This document shows, piece after piece, positions 56,503 to 64,000 of a stretch of 64,000 nucleotides of DNA. Below the pieces are notes generated by a model. It did no database searches and had not been told where the DNA came from. It worked only from the letters and a program-made list of their open reading frames with translations. Position numbers and translations under genes: made by a program. Location: assembly GCF_003353015.1 (NCBI RefSeq), contig NZ_QREM01000010.1, positions 356,699-420,698 on the forward strand, read 5' to 3'. The DNA is from Xanthomonas arboricola (GTDB lineage: Bacteria; Pseudomonadota; Gammaproteobacteria; Xanthomonadales; Xanthomonadaceae). The first letter of the stretch is position 1. Each line of letters starts with the position of its first letter.

Positions 56503-57321
56503 TCAGCGCGTGACCCGCTTGGCCACCTTCTTGCCGACGGCCTTGCGGGCAGCGGTGGTCTTGGCCACTGCGCGCGTGGCCGGGGTCTTGGTGACCTTGG
56601 CGGCCTTCTTCAAGGTGGTCTTGCTCACCGCCTTCTTGAGCGGGGCCTTCTTCACTGCAGCCTGCCTGGTGGCGGTCTGCTTGGCCACCGGTGCCTTCTT
56701 GGCAGCCGGCTTGACGACGGTCTTGGCGGCCGGCTTCTTGACCGGGGCCGACTTGGCCGTCGCCTTCTTCGCTGCCGCACGCGCACCCACCGTGGCCACC
56801 GCGCTCTTGCGCGCGGCACTCTTGGCGGCGGTCTTGGCGCTGAGCGCCGCCGCTTCGGCCTTGGCATTGGCCTTGGCGGTTTCCAGCTTCTGCCTGGCAC
56901 TGGCCTTGCTGGTGGCCAGTTTCTGTTTGGCCGCATCGGTAGTGCTGCTCAGCTTCTGCTTGGCCGCATCCTTGGTGGAGGCGAGCTTCTGCCTGGCGGC
57001 AGCGCTGGTGGCGGCCAGTTTGTCCTTGGCGGCCGCTTTGCCCGACACCAGCGAGCGCTTGGTCTTGGCCACGCTGCGCTTGACCGCGGTGGCTGCATCG
57101 CCGGCCTTGTCGACGACGCGCTGCTCGGCCTTGACCACGGCCTTGCGGGCCTTGGCGACACGGCTCTTGACCTGCGCCACCGCCGTGCCGGCCGCGTCCT
57201 GCACACTGGCCACCGCGTCGCTGGTGGTGCTGGCGATGGTCTCGCCCAGGTCGGTGGCGGTGCTCTTGACGCTATCGACGGCGTCGGACAGGGTGGCCGT
57301 CACACCATTGCCGTTGTTCAT
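56503..57321 (-). CDS. Histone H1-like/AlgP-type basic protein
   Basis: This 272-aa protein is dominated by Lys, Ala, Thr and Ser. Residues ~100-150 are near-perfect 11-residue repeats (AARQKLASTKD / AAKQKLSSTTD / AAKQKLATSK), giving amphipathic or coiled helices. The last ~110 residues are lysine/alanine/proline-rich (KKPAAKTVVKPAAKK), like eukaryotic H1 tails and Pseudomonas AlgP. DNA binding is inferred. GGAGG is a perfect ribosome-binding site. The repeat-rich tail is prone to length change. Confidence 0.8.
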   Translation of the reverse strand: MNNGNGVTATLSDAVDSVKSTATDLGETIASTTSDAVASVQDAAGTAVAQVKSRVAKARKAVVKAEQRVVDKAGDAATAVKRSVAKTKRSLVSGKAAAKDKLAATSAAARQKLASTKDAAKQKLSSTTDAAKQKLATSKASARQKLETAKANAKAEAAALSAKTAAKSAARKSAVATVGARAAAKKATAKSAPVKKPAAKTVVKPAAKKAPVAKQTATRQAAVKKAPLKKAVSKTTLKKAAKVTKTPATRAVAKTTAARKAVGKKVAKRVTR

Positions 57322-57563
57322 GGACCCTCCTTAAGGGCGTCAGTGCTGGAAACGCGGGCGATGCGCAGCGGCATGCGTCTGCTGAACAGGCATCGGATCA
57401 AGCGGACGCTACGCCGGGCTCAAGCGGCTGTCAACGCAGCGCCGGCAAGGAATCTGCAGCGCTTTCACCACGCGTTAAATTGCCCGCTGGCACTCTCGTT
57501 CAGCTTGATTTACGCAGTCAGACGCCCTATTCCTCTTCCACCGCGTAACCCGGACTTCGTTGC

Positions 57564-59003
57564 ATGCGCCCGCTGCCTACCTTGCTGACACTTTCCCTGG
57601 CCGCTGCCTTCGGCGGCTTTGCCGCCACCGGCATCAATGCCTGGATGGACAACCGCGCCGAAGCCACACCATCCGGCGCCGCCGCCACCTTCAGCCTGCC
57701 GGCCGCCGCCGCGTTGCCGGCCGCCGTCGCCGGGCAGCCGGTGCCGTCGCTGGCGCCGATGCTGCAACAGGCGATGCCGGCGGTGGTCAGCGTCAACACC
57801 AAGCAGGTGGTGCGCGTGCGCAACCCGTTCTTCAACGACCCGATCCTGCGCCGGCTGTTCCCGGAGATCCCGCAGGACCGCATCAACGAATCGCTCGGCT
57901 CGGGCGTGATCATCGATGCGCAGAAGGGCTACGTGCTGACCAATCACCACGTCATCGAAAATGCCGACGACGTGCAGGTCACGCTCGGCGACGGGCGCAC
58001 CGTCAAGGCCGATTTCATCGGCTCCGATGCCGATACCGATATCGCGTTGATCCGCATCAAGGCCGACAAGCTCACCGACATCAAGCTGGCCGACAGCAAC
58101 GCGCTGCGCGTGGGCGACTTCGTGGTGGCGATCGGCAATCCGTTCGGCTTCACCCAGACGGTCACCTCCGGCATCGTCTCGGCGGTGGGCCGCAGCGGCA
58201 TTCGCGGGCTGGGCTACCAGAACTTCATCCAGACCGACGCCTCGATCAATCCAGGTAATTCCGGCGGCGCGCTGGTCAACCTGCAGGGCCAGTTGGTGGG
58301 CATCAATACCGCCAGCTTCAATCCACAGGGCAGCATGGCCGGCAACATCGGCCTGGGCCTGGCGATCCCGTCCAACCTGGCGCGCAACGTGGTGGAGCAA
58401 CTGGTGACCAAGGGCGTGGTGGTACGCGGCACGCTCGGGCTGGAAACCCAGAACCTCACCCAGCAGATGCTGCAGGGACTGGGTGTGGATTCGTTGCGCG
58501 GCGCCCTGGTGACGCGCGTGTTGCCAGGTTCCGCTGCGGCCGCCGCAGGCGTGCAGCCGGGCGACGTGGTGGTGGCGGCCAATGACCAACGCGTGGACAG
58601 CGCAGAGGCGCTGCACAACTACGAAGGCCTGCAGGCGGTCGGTAGCGCGGTGAGGCTGGAGATTCGCCGCGACGGCAAACCGCTCACGCTCACCGCGACA
58701 CTCAAGGAGCAGGACCGCGCAGTCACCGGCGACATGCTCGACCCGCGCCTGGGTGGCGCCACCTTCGTGGATCTGCCCGAATCGCTGCGCCAATCCGGCA
58801 TCACCGGCGTCATGGTCAGCGAGGTCAAACGCGGCGGTCGTGCCGCAGCCAATGGCCTGGTGTCCGGCGACGTGATCGTGGCCAGCAGCGTGGGCGAATT
58901 TGCCGACCTGGCCAGCTGGCGTGCCAATTTCCAGCGCAAGCCGCAGCAACTGGTGGTGCGCATCCTGCGTGGCAACGCGCAGTACGACGCGTTGATGCGT
59001 TGA
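57564..59003 (+). CDS. HtrA/DegP-like periplasmic serine protease (Do family)
   Basis: This 479-aa protein has a signal peptide or N-terminal anchor (LLTLSLAAAFGGFAATG). Its trypsin-like domain has the full triad: H129 (TNHHV), D159 (DTDIAL) and S233 (GNSGG). Two PDZ domains follow (from about residues 290 and 395). It degrades or refolds misfolded envelope proteins and may be similar to MucD or DegQ. Xanthomonas carries several HtrA paralogues; which one this is cannot be told from sequence alone. Confidence 0.93.
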   Translation: MRPLPTLLTLSLAAAFGGFAATGINAWMDNRAEATPSGAAATFSLPAAAALPAAVAGQPVPSLAPMLQQAMPAVVSVNTKQVVRVRNPFFNDPILRRLFPEIPQDRINESLGSGVIIDAQKGYVLTNHHVIENADDVQVTLGDGRTVKADFIGSDADTDIALIRIKADKLTDIKLADSNALRVGDFVVAIGNPFGFTQTVTSGIVSAVGRSGIRGLGYQNFIQTDASINPGNSGGALVNLQGQLVGINTASFNPQGSMAGNIGLGLAIPSNLARNVVEQLVTKGVVVRGTLGLETQNLTQQMLQGLGVDSLRGALVTRVLPGSAAAAAGVQPGDVVVAANDQRVDSAEALHNYEGLQAVGSAVRLEIRRDGKPLTLTATLKEQDRAVTGDMLDPRLGGATFVDLPESLRQSGITGVMVSEVKRGGRAAANGLVSGDVIVASSVGEFADLASWRANFQRKPQQLVVRILRGNAQYDALMR

Positions 59004-59118
59004 CATGGCGTGCACTGCCGTCAACCTGCACTAACACCTCCTACACCGCAGCGATGCTATTGCTGCACTTCGTCCGCACGCTGTCGCGGCTGCCATCAAT
59101 GACCGAAGGAGATATCGC

Positions 59119-59481
59119 ATGAGCCCCACCAACACCGACCAGCTGAAAGAAAATCTGAGCGAAGCCGGCACCCACCTGAAGTCTGCCGCCAGCGCCGCAG
59201 GCGAAGCCGTCAAGGGCGCCACCAGCGCTGCAGGCGATGAGCTCAAGCTTGGTCGTGCCAACGTCAAGGCCGAGCTCTCCGACACCGCACTGGCCGGTAT
59301 GGCGGCTGCAGAGTTCGGTGGCGCCGCTGCCAAGGAACAACTCGACGTGCTGGTCAGCAAGGGCAACGACCTGCTGGAAAGCGCCACCGACCTGATCCGC
59401 GAGCGCCCGCTGGCCGCCTTCGGCGTGGCATTTGCGACCGGCTGGATCATTGCCAAGCTGGCACGCAGCAACGACAACTAA
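59119..59481 (+). CDS. YqjD/ElaB-like (DUF883) membrane protein
   Basis: This 120-aa protein has a soluble helical N-terminus rich in Ala/Lys (HLKSAASAAGEAVKGATSAA) and a C-terminal TM helix (RPLAAFGVAFATGWIIAKL), the DUF883 signature. YqjD/ElaB associate with ribosomes at the inner membrane in stationary phase. It is the first gene of a three-gene operon. Confidence 0.88.
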   Translation: MSPTNTDQLKENLSEAGTHLKSAASAAGEAVKGATSAAGDELKLGRANVKAELSDTALAGMAAAEFGGAAAKEQLDVLVSKGNDLLESATDLIRERPLAAFGVAFATGWIIAKLARSNDN

Positions 59482-59484
59482 GTC

Positions 59485-59973
59485 GTGAGCGATCAGGCCT
59501 CTACAGCTGCCGCCTCCGACGCGCCCGACGCGCGTCCGGAGACGCCAGGACTGGACGAAAGCGTACGTGCGGTCGGCGCAGCCGGCCGCGCCACGCTGGG
59601 CTCGGCCAAGGACACCAGCCGCGCCCTGCGTCGGCTGGTGTCGGCCGACCTGCAACTTGCACGCAGTGCCTTCGGGCGCGGACTGGCCTGGGCATGCATT
59701 GCCGTGGTCTTCGGTGCGTCGTCGTGGTTGTTGCTGGCAGGTGCGATCATCGCGCTGCTGCAGCGCGCCGGCCTGTCGTGGTTCCAGGCGATGTTCTTCA
59801 CCGCGTTGGCCAGCCTGTTGGTCACCGGCATCGCGGCGTGGCGGGTGTTCTTCTACTTCGACCACACCGGCCTGAATGCAACGCGCCGTCAACTCATCAA
59901 GCTGGGCATCTTCGATGACAGCAGCGACGACGACGACACCAACGCATCGGCCGCCACGGGAGCACGCCCATGA
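59485..59973 (+). CDS. YqjE-like phage-holin-superfamily membrane protein
   Basis: This 162-aa protein has two TM helices (GLAWACIAVVFGASSWLLLA and WFQAMFFTALASLLVTGIAA). It starts with GTG 3 nt after the DUF883 stop and ends overlapping the next ATG, so the operon order matches yqjD-yqjE-yqjK. PF07332 holin-like proteins here are not lytic; role unknown. Confidence 0.85.
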   Translation: MSDQASTAAASDAPDARPETPGLDESVRAVGAAGRATLGSAKDTSRALRRLVSADLQLARSAFGRGLAWACIAVVFGASSWLLLAGAIIALLQRAGLSWFQAMFFTALASLLVTGIAAWRVFFYFDHTGLNATRRQLIKLGIFDDSSDDDDTNASAATGARP

Positions 59974-60353
59974 AGTTTGGCACCTTGCGCCACCGCGTTG
60001 AACGTGCGGAATTCCTGGTGGAAGGGCGCGCCCAGGAAACGCGCCTGCACTGGGGGCAACTACGTGACACCTGGCGGGCCGGATGGTCGCCGTTGCGGAT
60101 CATGGTGGTCGGTTTCGGGCTTGGCTTCGTCACCGGCCGCAACGAGCCGCAGGCGGCGCTGGGCAGCATTGCCAGCAAGCTCGGCGGCATCCCGAAGATT
60201 CTGCAGATGATCAGCACGATCTCTGCGCTGTTCACCGCGCACCGTGCGCAGGAGGCCTCCGAGCAGGCCGAACGCGCAGCCGACAGTGCCGAAGAGGTCG
60301 CTGCCGATCCACCGGTGACGGTGGTGCAGGCACCGATCGATCGCGCCGCATGA
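59970..60353 (+). CDS. Third protein of the YqjDE-like operon
   Basis: This 127-aa protein has a basic N-terminus, a hydrophobic segment (RIMVVGFGLGFVTGR) and an acidic helical tail (EQAERAADSAEEVAAD). Overlap by ATGA with yqjE indicates coupling. It occupies the position of yqjK but shares only general properties with it. Confidence 0.75.
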   Translation: MKFGTLRHRVERAEFLVEGRAQETRLHWGQLRDTWRAGWSPLRIMVVGFGLGFVTGRNEPQAALGSIASKLGGIPKILQMISTISALFTAHRAQEASEQAERAADSAEEVAADPPVTVVQAPIDRAA

Positions 60354-60537
60354 TGCCCGCGCACCCGGGCGCCCGCCCGGGTGCGTGTGGCGCGTCGACC
60401 CGCTGATGCGCGGCAGAGTCCGCCACTGATGGCGTCGGAGGATGACGTCATGCCCACGCTCCCTGTGCGCTGCGTTGACGCATTCGGCTGATAATGGCGC
60501 ACCGCTGGCAGCACGCCAGTCTGCTGCCAGGGCGCGC

Positions 60538-61644
60538 ATGACTCTTCCCGTCGATTCCATGGATGCTGCCGTCGCGGCAGATTCGCTCCCGCCGCCACCG
60601 CCGCCGCGTCCACGTGCACCGGTCTCGTTGGTAGTGCTGGCCACGCTTGCAGTCGGTTACACCCTGTGGGCGGCGCAGACCATCATCCTGCCGGTGTTGC
60701 TGGCGGCATTCTTCGCCTTGATCGGCAACCCCATCCTGCGCGGGCTGCGCAAGCTGTATATCCCACGCTCTCTCGGCGCGCTGATGGTGTTGTGCCTGGG
60801 CCTGGCCGGTACAGTGGCGCTGGCTGCGCAACTGGCCGGGCCGGCAGCCGAATGGGTGCAGCAGGCGCCGCGGCAGATGCGCCAGATTGCGCGCGACGTG
60901 CGCGATTTCACCAAGCCGATGATGCAGGCCAACCAGGCTGCCGAAAACTTTGCACGTGCCGCCGGCGGCGACGGCCAGCGCAGCGTGCAGATCGTGCGCA
61001 CGCAGATGGACGACCCCTACAAGGCGCTGGTGCGTACGCCGAAACTGGCCGCCTCGGTGCTGGCAGTGGTGCTGCTGACGTTCTTCTTCATGGTCTACGG
61101 CGAGAGCCTGCAACGGCATGCGATCGCGCTGCTGCCCAATCGCCAGCAACAGCGCTTCACCACCGAAATCATGCTGGACATCGAGCGCGAGGTGTCGCGC
61201 TACGTACTCACCATCAGCGTGATCAATACGCTGGTCGGGCTGGTCTTTGCCGGCATCCTCTACGTGCTCAAGATTCCGCTGCCCGAAGCGCTGCTGTGGG
61301 GTACGGTGGTGGCGCTGCTCAACTTCGCCCCGTACGTGGGGCCGTTGATCGGCGTGGTGCTGATGCTGCTGATGGGCTTTGTGGAATTTCGCACCACCTT
61401 GTCGGCGATGCTGCCGGCGATCCTGTATCTGGCATTGCACACCATCGAAGGCCAGGTGGTCACGCCGATCGTGCTCGGCCGCCGCATGGCGATCTCGCCG
61501 CTGATGCTGATCCTGGCGCTGATGCTGTTCGGCTGGCTGTGGGGCATGGTCGGCCTGCTGCTGGCGGTACCGCTGCTGGTCTGCATCAAGATGGTGCTGA
61601 GCCGGGTGGAGGGAATGCAGCGTTGGGCCAGGCTGCTTGAGTAG
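60538..61644 (+). CDS. AI-2E family (PerM/TqsA-like) transporter
   Basis: This 368-aa inner-membrane permease has about eight TM helices and the family motif GDGQRSVQIVRTQ region followed by LWGTVVALLNFAPYVGPLIG (the conserved Asn/Tyr/Gly segment). PF01594 members export diverse small molecules; autoinducer-2 export is established only for TqsA. The ATG at 60538 skips 32 unconserved upstream residues. A heptamer repeat follows directly. Confidence 0.88.
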   Translation: MTLPVDSMDAAVAADSLPPPPPPRPRAPVSLVVLATLAVGYTLWAAQTIILPVLLAAFFALIGNPILRGLRKLYIPRSLGALMVLCLGLAGTVALAAQLAGPAAEWVQQAPRQMRQIARDVRDFTKPMMQANQAAENFARAAGGDGQRSVQIVRTQMDDPYKALVRTPKLAASVLAVVLLTFFFMVYGESLQRHAIALLPNRQQQRFTTEIMLDIEREVSRYVLTISVINTLVGLVFAGILYVLKIPLPEALLWGTVVALLNFAPYVGPLIGVVLMLLMGFVEFRTTLSAMLPAILYLALHTIEGQVVTPIVLGRRMAISPLMLILALMLFGWLWGMVGLLLAVPLLVCIKMVLSRVEGMQRWARLLE

Positions 61645-61646
61645 CC

Positions 61647-61751
61647 GGGGATGGGGAATCGGGAATCGGGAATCGGGAATCGCAAGAGCAGTGATGCATC
61701 TTGCCGAAGCGCTCGTCTACCCATTCTCGATTCCCGACTCCCCATTCCCGG
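61647..61751. repeat. Inverted pair of GGGAATC heptamer arrays
   Basis: GGGGATGGGGAATC plus three GGGAATC units (61647-61683) faces an inverted run (CCATTCTCGATTCCCGACTC and on, 61721-61751) across a 37-bp gap. Together they could form a stem of about 30 bp between the permease and HAD genes. Confidence 0.85.
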
Positions 61752-61766
61752 CATTACAATCTCGCG

Positions 61767-62504
61767 ATGAGCTTCCCAATAAGCGCCATCACTCTCGACC
61801 TCGACGATACGTTGTGGCCCTTTGCACCGATCGGGGCGCGGATCGATCAGGTGTTGTACGACTGGATGCGCGAGCACAGTCCGGTCACCGCCGAGCGGTT
61901 TCCGGTGGAGGCGATGCGCGAACTGCGCGAGCGCAGCTTTGCCGACAACCCCCACCTGCACCACGATCTCAGCGCGCTGCGGCGGCTGACGCTGGAAATG
62001 GCGCTGCGCGACAGCGGCGGCGACCTGGCCCTGCTGGAGCCTGCGTATGAAGTCTTCTACGCCGCGCGCAACCAGGTGGAGTGCTATCCGGATGCGCTGG
62101 ACGCGCTGGCACGCATCGCCGCGCACGTGCCGGTGGCGGCGCTCAGCAACGGCAATGCCGATCTGCAGCGGATCGGGCTGATGCATCACTTTGCGTTTCA
62201 GTTGGGCTCGCGCGAACACGGCAGCGCAAAACCCGATCCGAGCATCTTCCTGGCCGCCTGCGCGCGCCTGGAGGTTCCGCCGGAGCGGGTGCTGCATGTA
62301 GGCGACCACGTGCGCATGGACGTGCTCGGCGCACTGGATGCCGGTCTGCGCGCCTGCTGGATCAATCGCGACGCAGCACAGTGGTCGCATCCGACCCAGC
62401 AGCCGGACCTGGAGTTCGACTCCATGACCGGGCTGGCCGATTGGCTGGACGCGCAGCAGCCGCATCCCGACGCCGCGCGTACCGGCATCCGCATTCCCGC
62501 CTGA
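61767..62504 (+). CDS. HAD superfamily phosphatase (YigB-like)
   Basis: This 245-aa enzyme has all HAD motifs: DLDDTLWP (nucleophile Asp), ALSNGN (motif II), KPDPSIF (Lys) and HVGDHVRMDVLGA (acid pair). It resembles YigB and other FMN/sugar-phosphate phosphatases. The start at 61767 follows immediately after the inverted repeat arm; the upstream in-frame ATG reads through the repeat. Substrate is not determined. Confidence 0.9.
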   Translation: MSFPISAITLDLDDTLWPFAPIGARIDQVLYDWMREHSPVTAERFPVEAMRELRERSFADNPHLHHDLSALRRLTLEMALRDSGGDLALLEPAYEVFYAARNQVECYPDALDALARIAAHVPVAALSNGNADLQRIGLMHHFAFQLGSREHGSAKPDPSIFLAACARLEVPPERVLHVGDHVRMDVLGALDAGLRACWINRDAAQWSHPTQQPDLEFDSMTGLADWLDAQQPHPDAARTGIRIPA

Positions 62505-62546
62505 GCCACTTTTGCTCGGCGCATGGCGCCGCCTCCAAGGATTTCC

Positions 62547-63917
62547 ATGTCGCAGCTCACCGGTTTCATCGATCCCAACGCCGCAGCCCTGCCGCTGCAT
62601 GTGCTCGACCGCGAAGGCTTTGCACGTTGGTGCGCCGAGCAGCCCACCCGCGTGCTGGCGTGGGCACAGGCGCAACGCTTCGATGCCGCGCCGGGCAGCG
62701 TGCTGTTGTTGCCGGGCGAACAGGGCCTGGCCGGCGCGGTGCTCGGCATCGGCGACCGCGCCGATGCCTACGCCTACGCGCACGCACCGATGGCGCTGCC
62801 GCCGGCCAGCCGCTGGACGCTGGCCAGCGCGCTGAGCGAGAACGAACAGGCGCTGCTGCACCTGGGCTGGGGCCTGGGCGCGTATCGCTTCTCGCGCTAT
62901 CGCAAGGTGCCGCGTGCGCCGGCCGAATTGGCTGCCGCACCATCGGCGCAAACCCGTGCCTTGATCGAGGCCTGCATCCGTGTGCGCGACTGGGTCAACA
63001 CCCCGACCGAGGACATGGGCCCGCAACATCTGGAAGAGGCCGCGCGCGCACTGGCGCAACCGCATGGCGCGCAGGTCGAGGCCATCGTCGGCGAAGAATT
63101 GCTGGCGCAGAACTTCCCCACCATCCATGCGGTCGGCCGCGCCTCGCACCGGGCGCCGCGGCTGATCCAGCTGCAATGGGGCGATGCCGCGCATCCGCAC
63201 CTGGTGCTGGTCGGCAAGGGCGTGTGCTTCGACACCGGCGGGCTGGACCTGAAGCCGGCCGATGGCATGCGCAACATGAAGAAGGATATGGGCGGGGCGG
63301 CGCATGCGTTGGCGCTGGCCGGCCTGGTGATGGCGCAGCAGCTGCCGGTGCGGCTGACCCTGTTGATCGCCGCGGTGGAAAACGCGGTCGGCCCGGACGC
63401 ATTTCGCCCGGGCGAAGTGATCACCACCCGCGCCGGCGTCACGGTGGAGGTGGACAACACCGATGCCGAAGGCCGCCTGGTGCTGTGCGATGCGCTGAGC
63501 TACGCCACCGAGCAACGCCCTGACCTGATCCTGGATTTCGCAACGCTCACCGGTGCCGCACGCATCGCCTTGGGGCCGGACCTGCCCGCGCTGTTCGCCA
63601 ACGACGATGCGCTGGCGCAGGCCTGGATCAGCGCCGGCGAGCAGACCCGCGACCCGGTCTGGCGCATGCCGCTGTGGCGCCCTTACCTGCGCTACCTCAA
63701 CAGCCATGTCGCCGACATGGCCAACGCCGGCTCGCGCATGGCTGGCGCGGTCACCGCCGCGTTGTACCTGGAGCGCTTTGTCGCACCCGGCCAGCCGTGG
63801 GCGCACCTGGACGTCTACGCCTGGAACGACAGCGACCGCCCCGGCCGCCCGGCTGGCGGCGAGGCACTGGCGCTGCGCTCGGCGTTTGCGCTGCTGCAGC
63901 AGCGCTACGGCGGCTGA
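62547..63917 (+). CDS. M17 family leucyl aminopeptidase
   Basis: This 456-aa cytosolic di-zinc peptidase has the M17 signature NTDAEGRL (about residue 306), the metal ligands in GKGVCFDTGGLDLKP (Lys, Asp) and DMGGAAHAL, and the bicarbonate-binding Arg in the signature. It removes N-terminal residues from peptides. It is shorter than classical PepA, belonging to the YpdF-independent short group. CCAAGGA is the ribosome-binding site. Confidence 0.9.
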   Translation: MSQLTGFIDPNAAALPLHVLDREGFARWCAEQPTRVLAWAQAQRFDAAPGSVLLLPGEQGLAGAVLGIGDRADAYAYAHAPMALPPASRWTLASALSENEQALLHLGWGLGAYRFSRYRKVPRAPAELAAAPSAQTRALIEACIRVRDWVNTPTEDMGPQHLEEAARALAQPHGAQVEAIVGEELLAQNFPTIHAVGRASHRAPRLIQLQWGDAAHPHLVLVGKGVCFDTGGLDLKPADGMRNMKKDMGGAAHALALAGLVMAQQLPVRLTLLIAAVENAVGPDAFRPGEVITTRAGVTVEVDNTDAEGRLVLCDALSYATEQRPDLILDFATLTGAARIALGPDLPALFANDDALAQAWISAGEQTRDPVWRMPLWRPYLRYLNSHVADMANAGSRMAGAVTAALYLERFVAPGQPWAHLDVYAWNDSDRPGRPAGGEALALRSAFALLQQRYGG

Positions 63918-64000
63918 GGCCGGCTGACACCACGGCGTTCAACAAACTCGCTTTCGTCGACGCGTGAAGCGATGCCGACGATGGCAGCGACGTTGACCGG
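63918..64000. other. Right edge
   Basis: These 83 bp hold no clear gene start, repeat or terminator. Confidence 0.4.

Noticed and set aside
56036-57334. 432-codon plus-strand frame through the repeats and opposite the histone-like gene
   Set aside because: Its main part is an Ala/Leu-rich mirror of the lysine-rich protein, and it starts inside the tandem duplication.

Overview
The window is high-GC gammaproteobacterial chromosome whose gene content and order point to Xanthomonas (genus inferred from memory of family and neighbourhood patterns, not from a search). Supporting context includes coaBC-dut-algC, parA-parB followed by a Cdd1 pathogenicity-locus protein, a desT/desC-desB desaturation locus, a GH84 gene behind Nag-type boxes, and the dispersed GGGAATC heptamer repeats typical of the genus. 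I found no tRNA, rRNA, CRISPR array, complete insertion sequence or prophage inside the window. A strong rRNA-type promoter fires leftward out of it at 60-87.

Left part (1-23.4 kb) is mostly housekeeping. It holds tyrS; an M23 endopeptidase, anmK and an AmpG-like permease (cell-wall turnover and recycling); exonuclease III; pyrE; parAB; a sugar-nucleotide epimerase, GT2 glycosyltransferase and LAB_N trio; a decayed REP-associated transposase; the algC-dut-coaBC operon with divergent radC; argS; a SPOR-domain protein; and a short-chain dehydrogenase.

The accessory centre (23.5-31.3 kb) is the most unusual part. On the minus strand a single-module NRPS (C-A-T-TE, with an adenylation pocket that reads like glycine) overlaps by 8 nt a UGT/RhlB-type glycosyltransferase. 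It is followed by an acyltransferase-3 gene broken by an in-frame TAG. Upstream lies a gene-free kilobase with an AT-rich promoter segment. Together these look like a compact pathway for a glycosylated, possibly acylated, amino-acid product that I cannot identify.

The middle (31.3-49.2 kb) carries speA/speE (arginine to spermidine), a PH-SHOCT protein, a beta-barrel protein, a WaaP-like kinase, a GH84 hexosaminidase, glnB, ubiK, comM, a lipocalin, a CSS-EAL c-di-GMP phosphodiesterase, and the desB-desC/desT system with an operator-like palindrome.

The right part (49.2-64 kb) has stress or envelope proteins (glycine-zipper protein, DUF4142 lipoprotein, YqjD/YqjE-like operon, histone-like protein, HtrA protease), a translationally coupled DUF3182/hydrolase pair, several small unknown genes including a 53-residue membrane protein, an AI-2E-family permease, a HAD phosphatase and a leucyl aminopeptidase. 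A scar at 55.8-56.3 kb contains a truncated response regulator, an 85-bp tandem duplication and a heptamer array.
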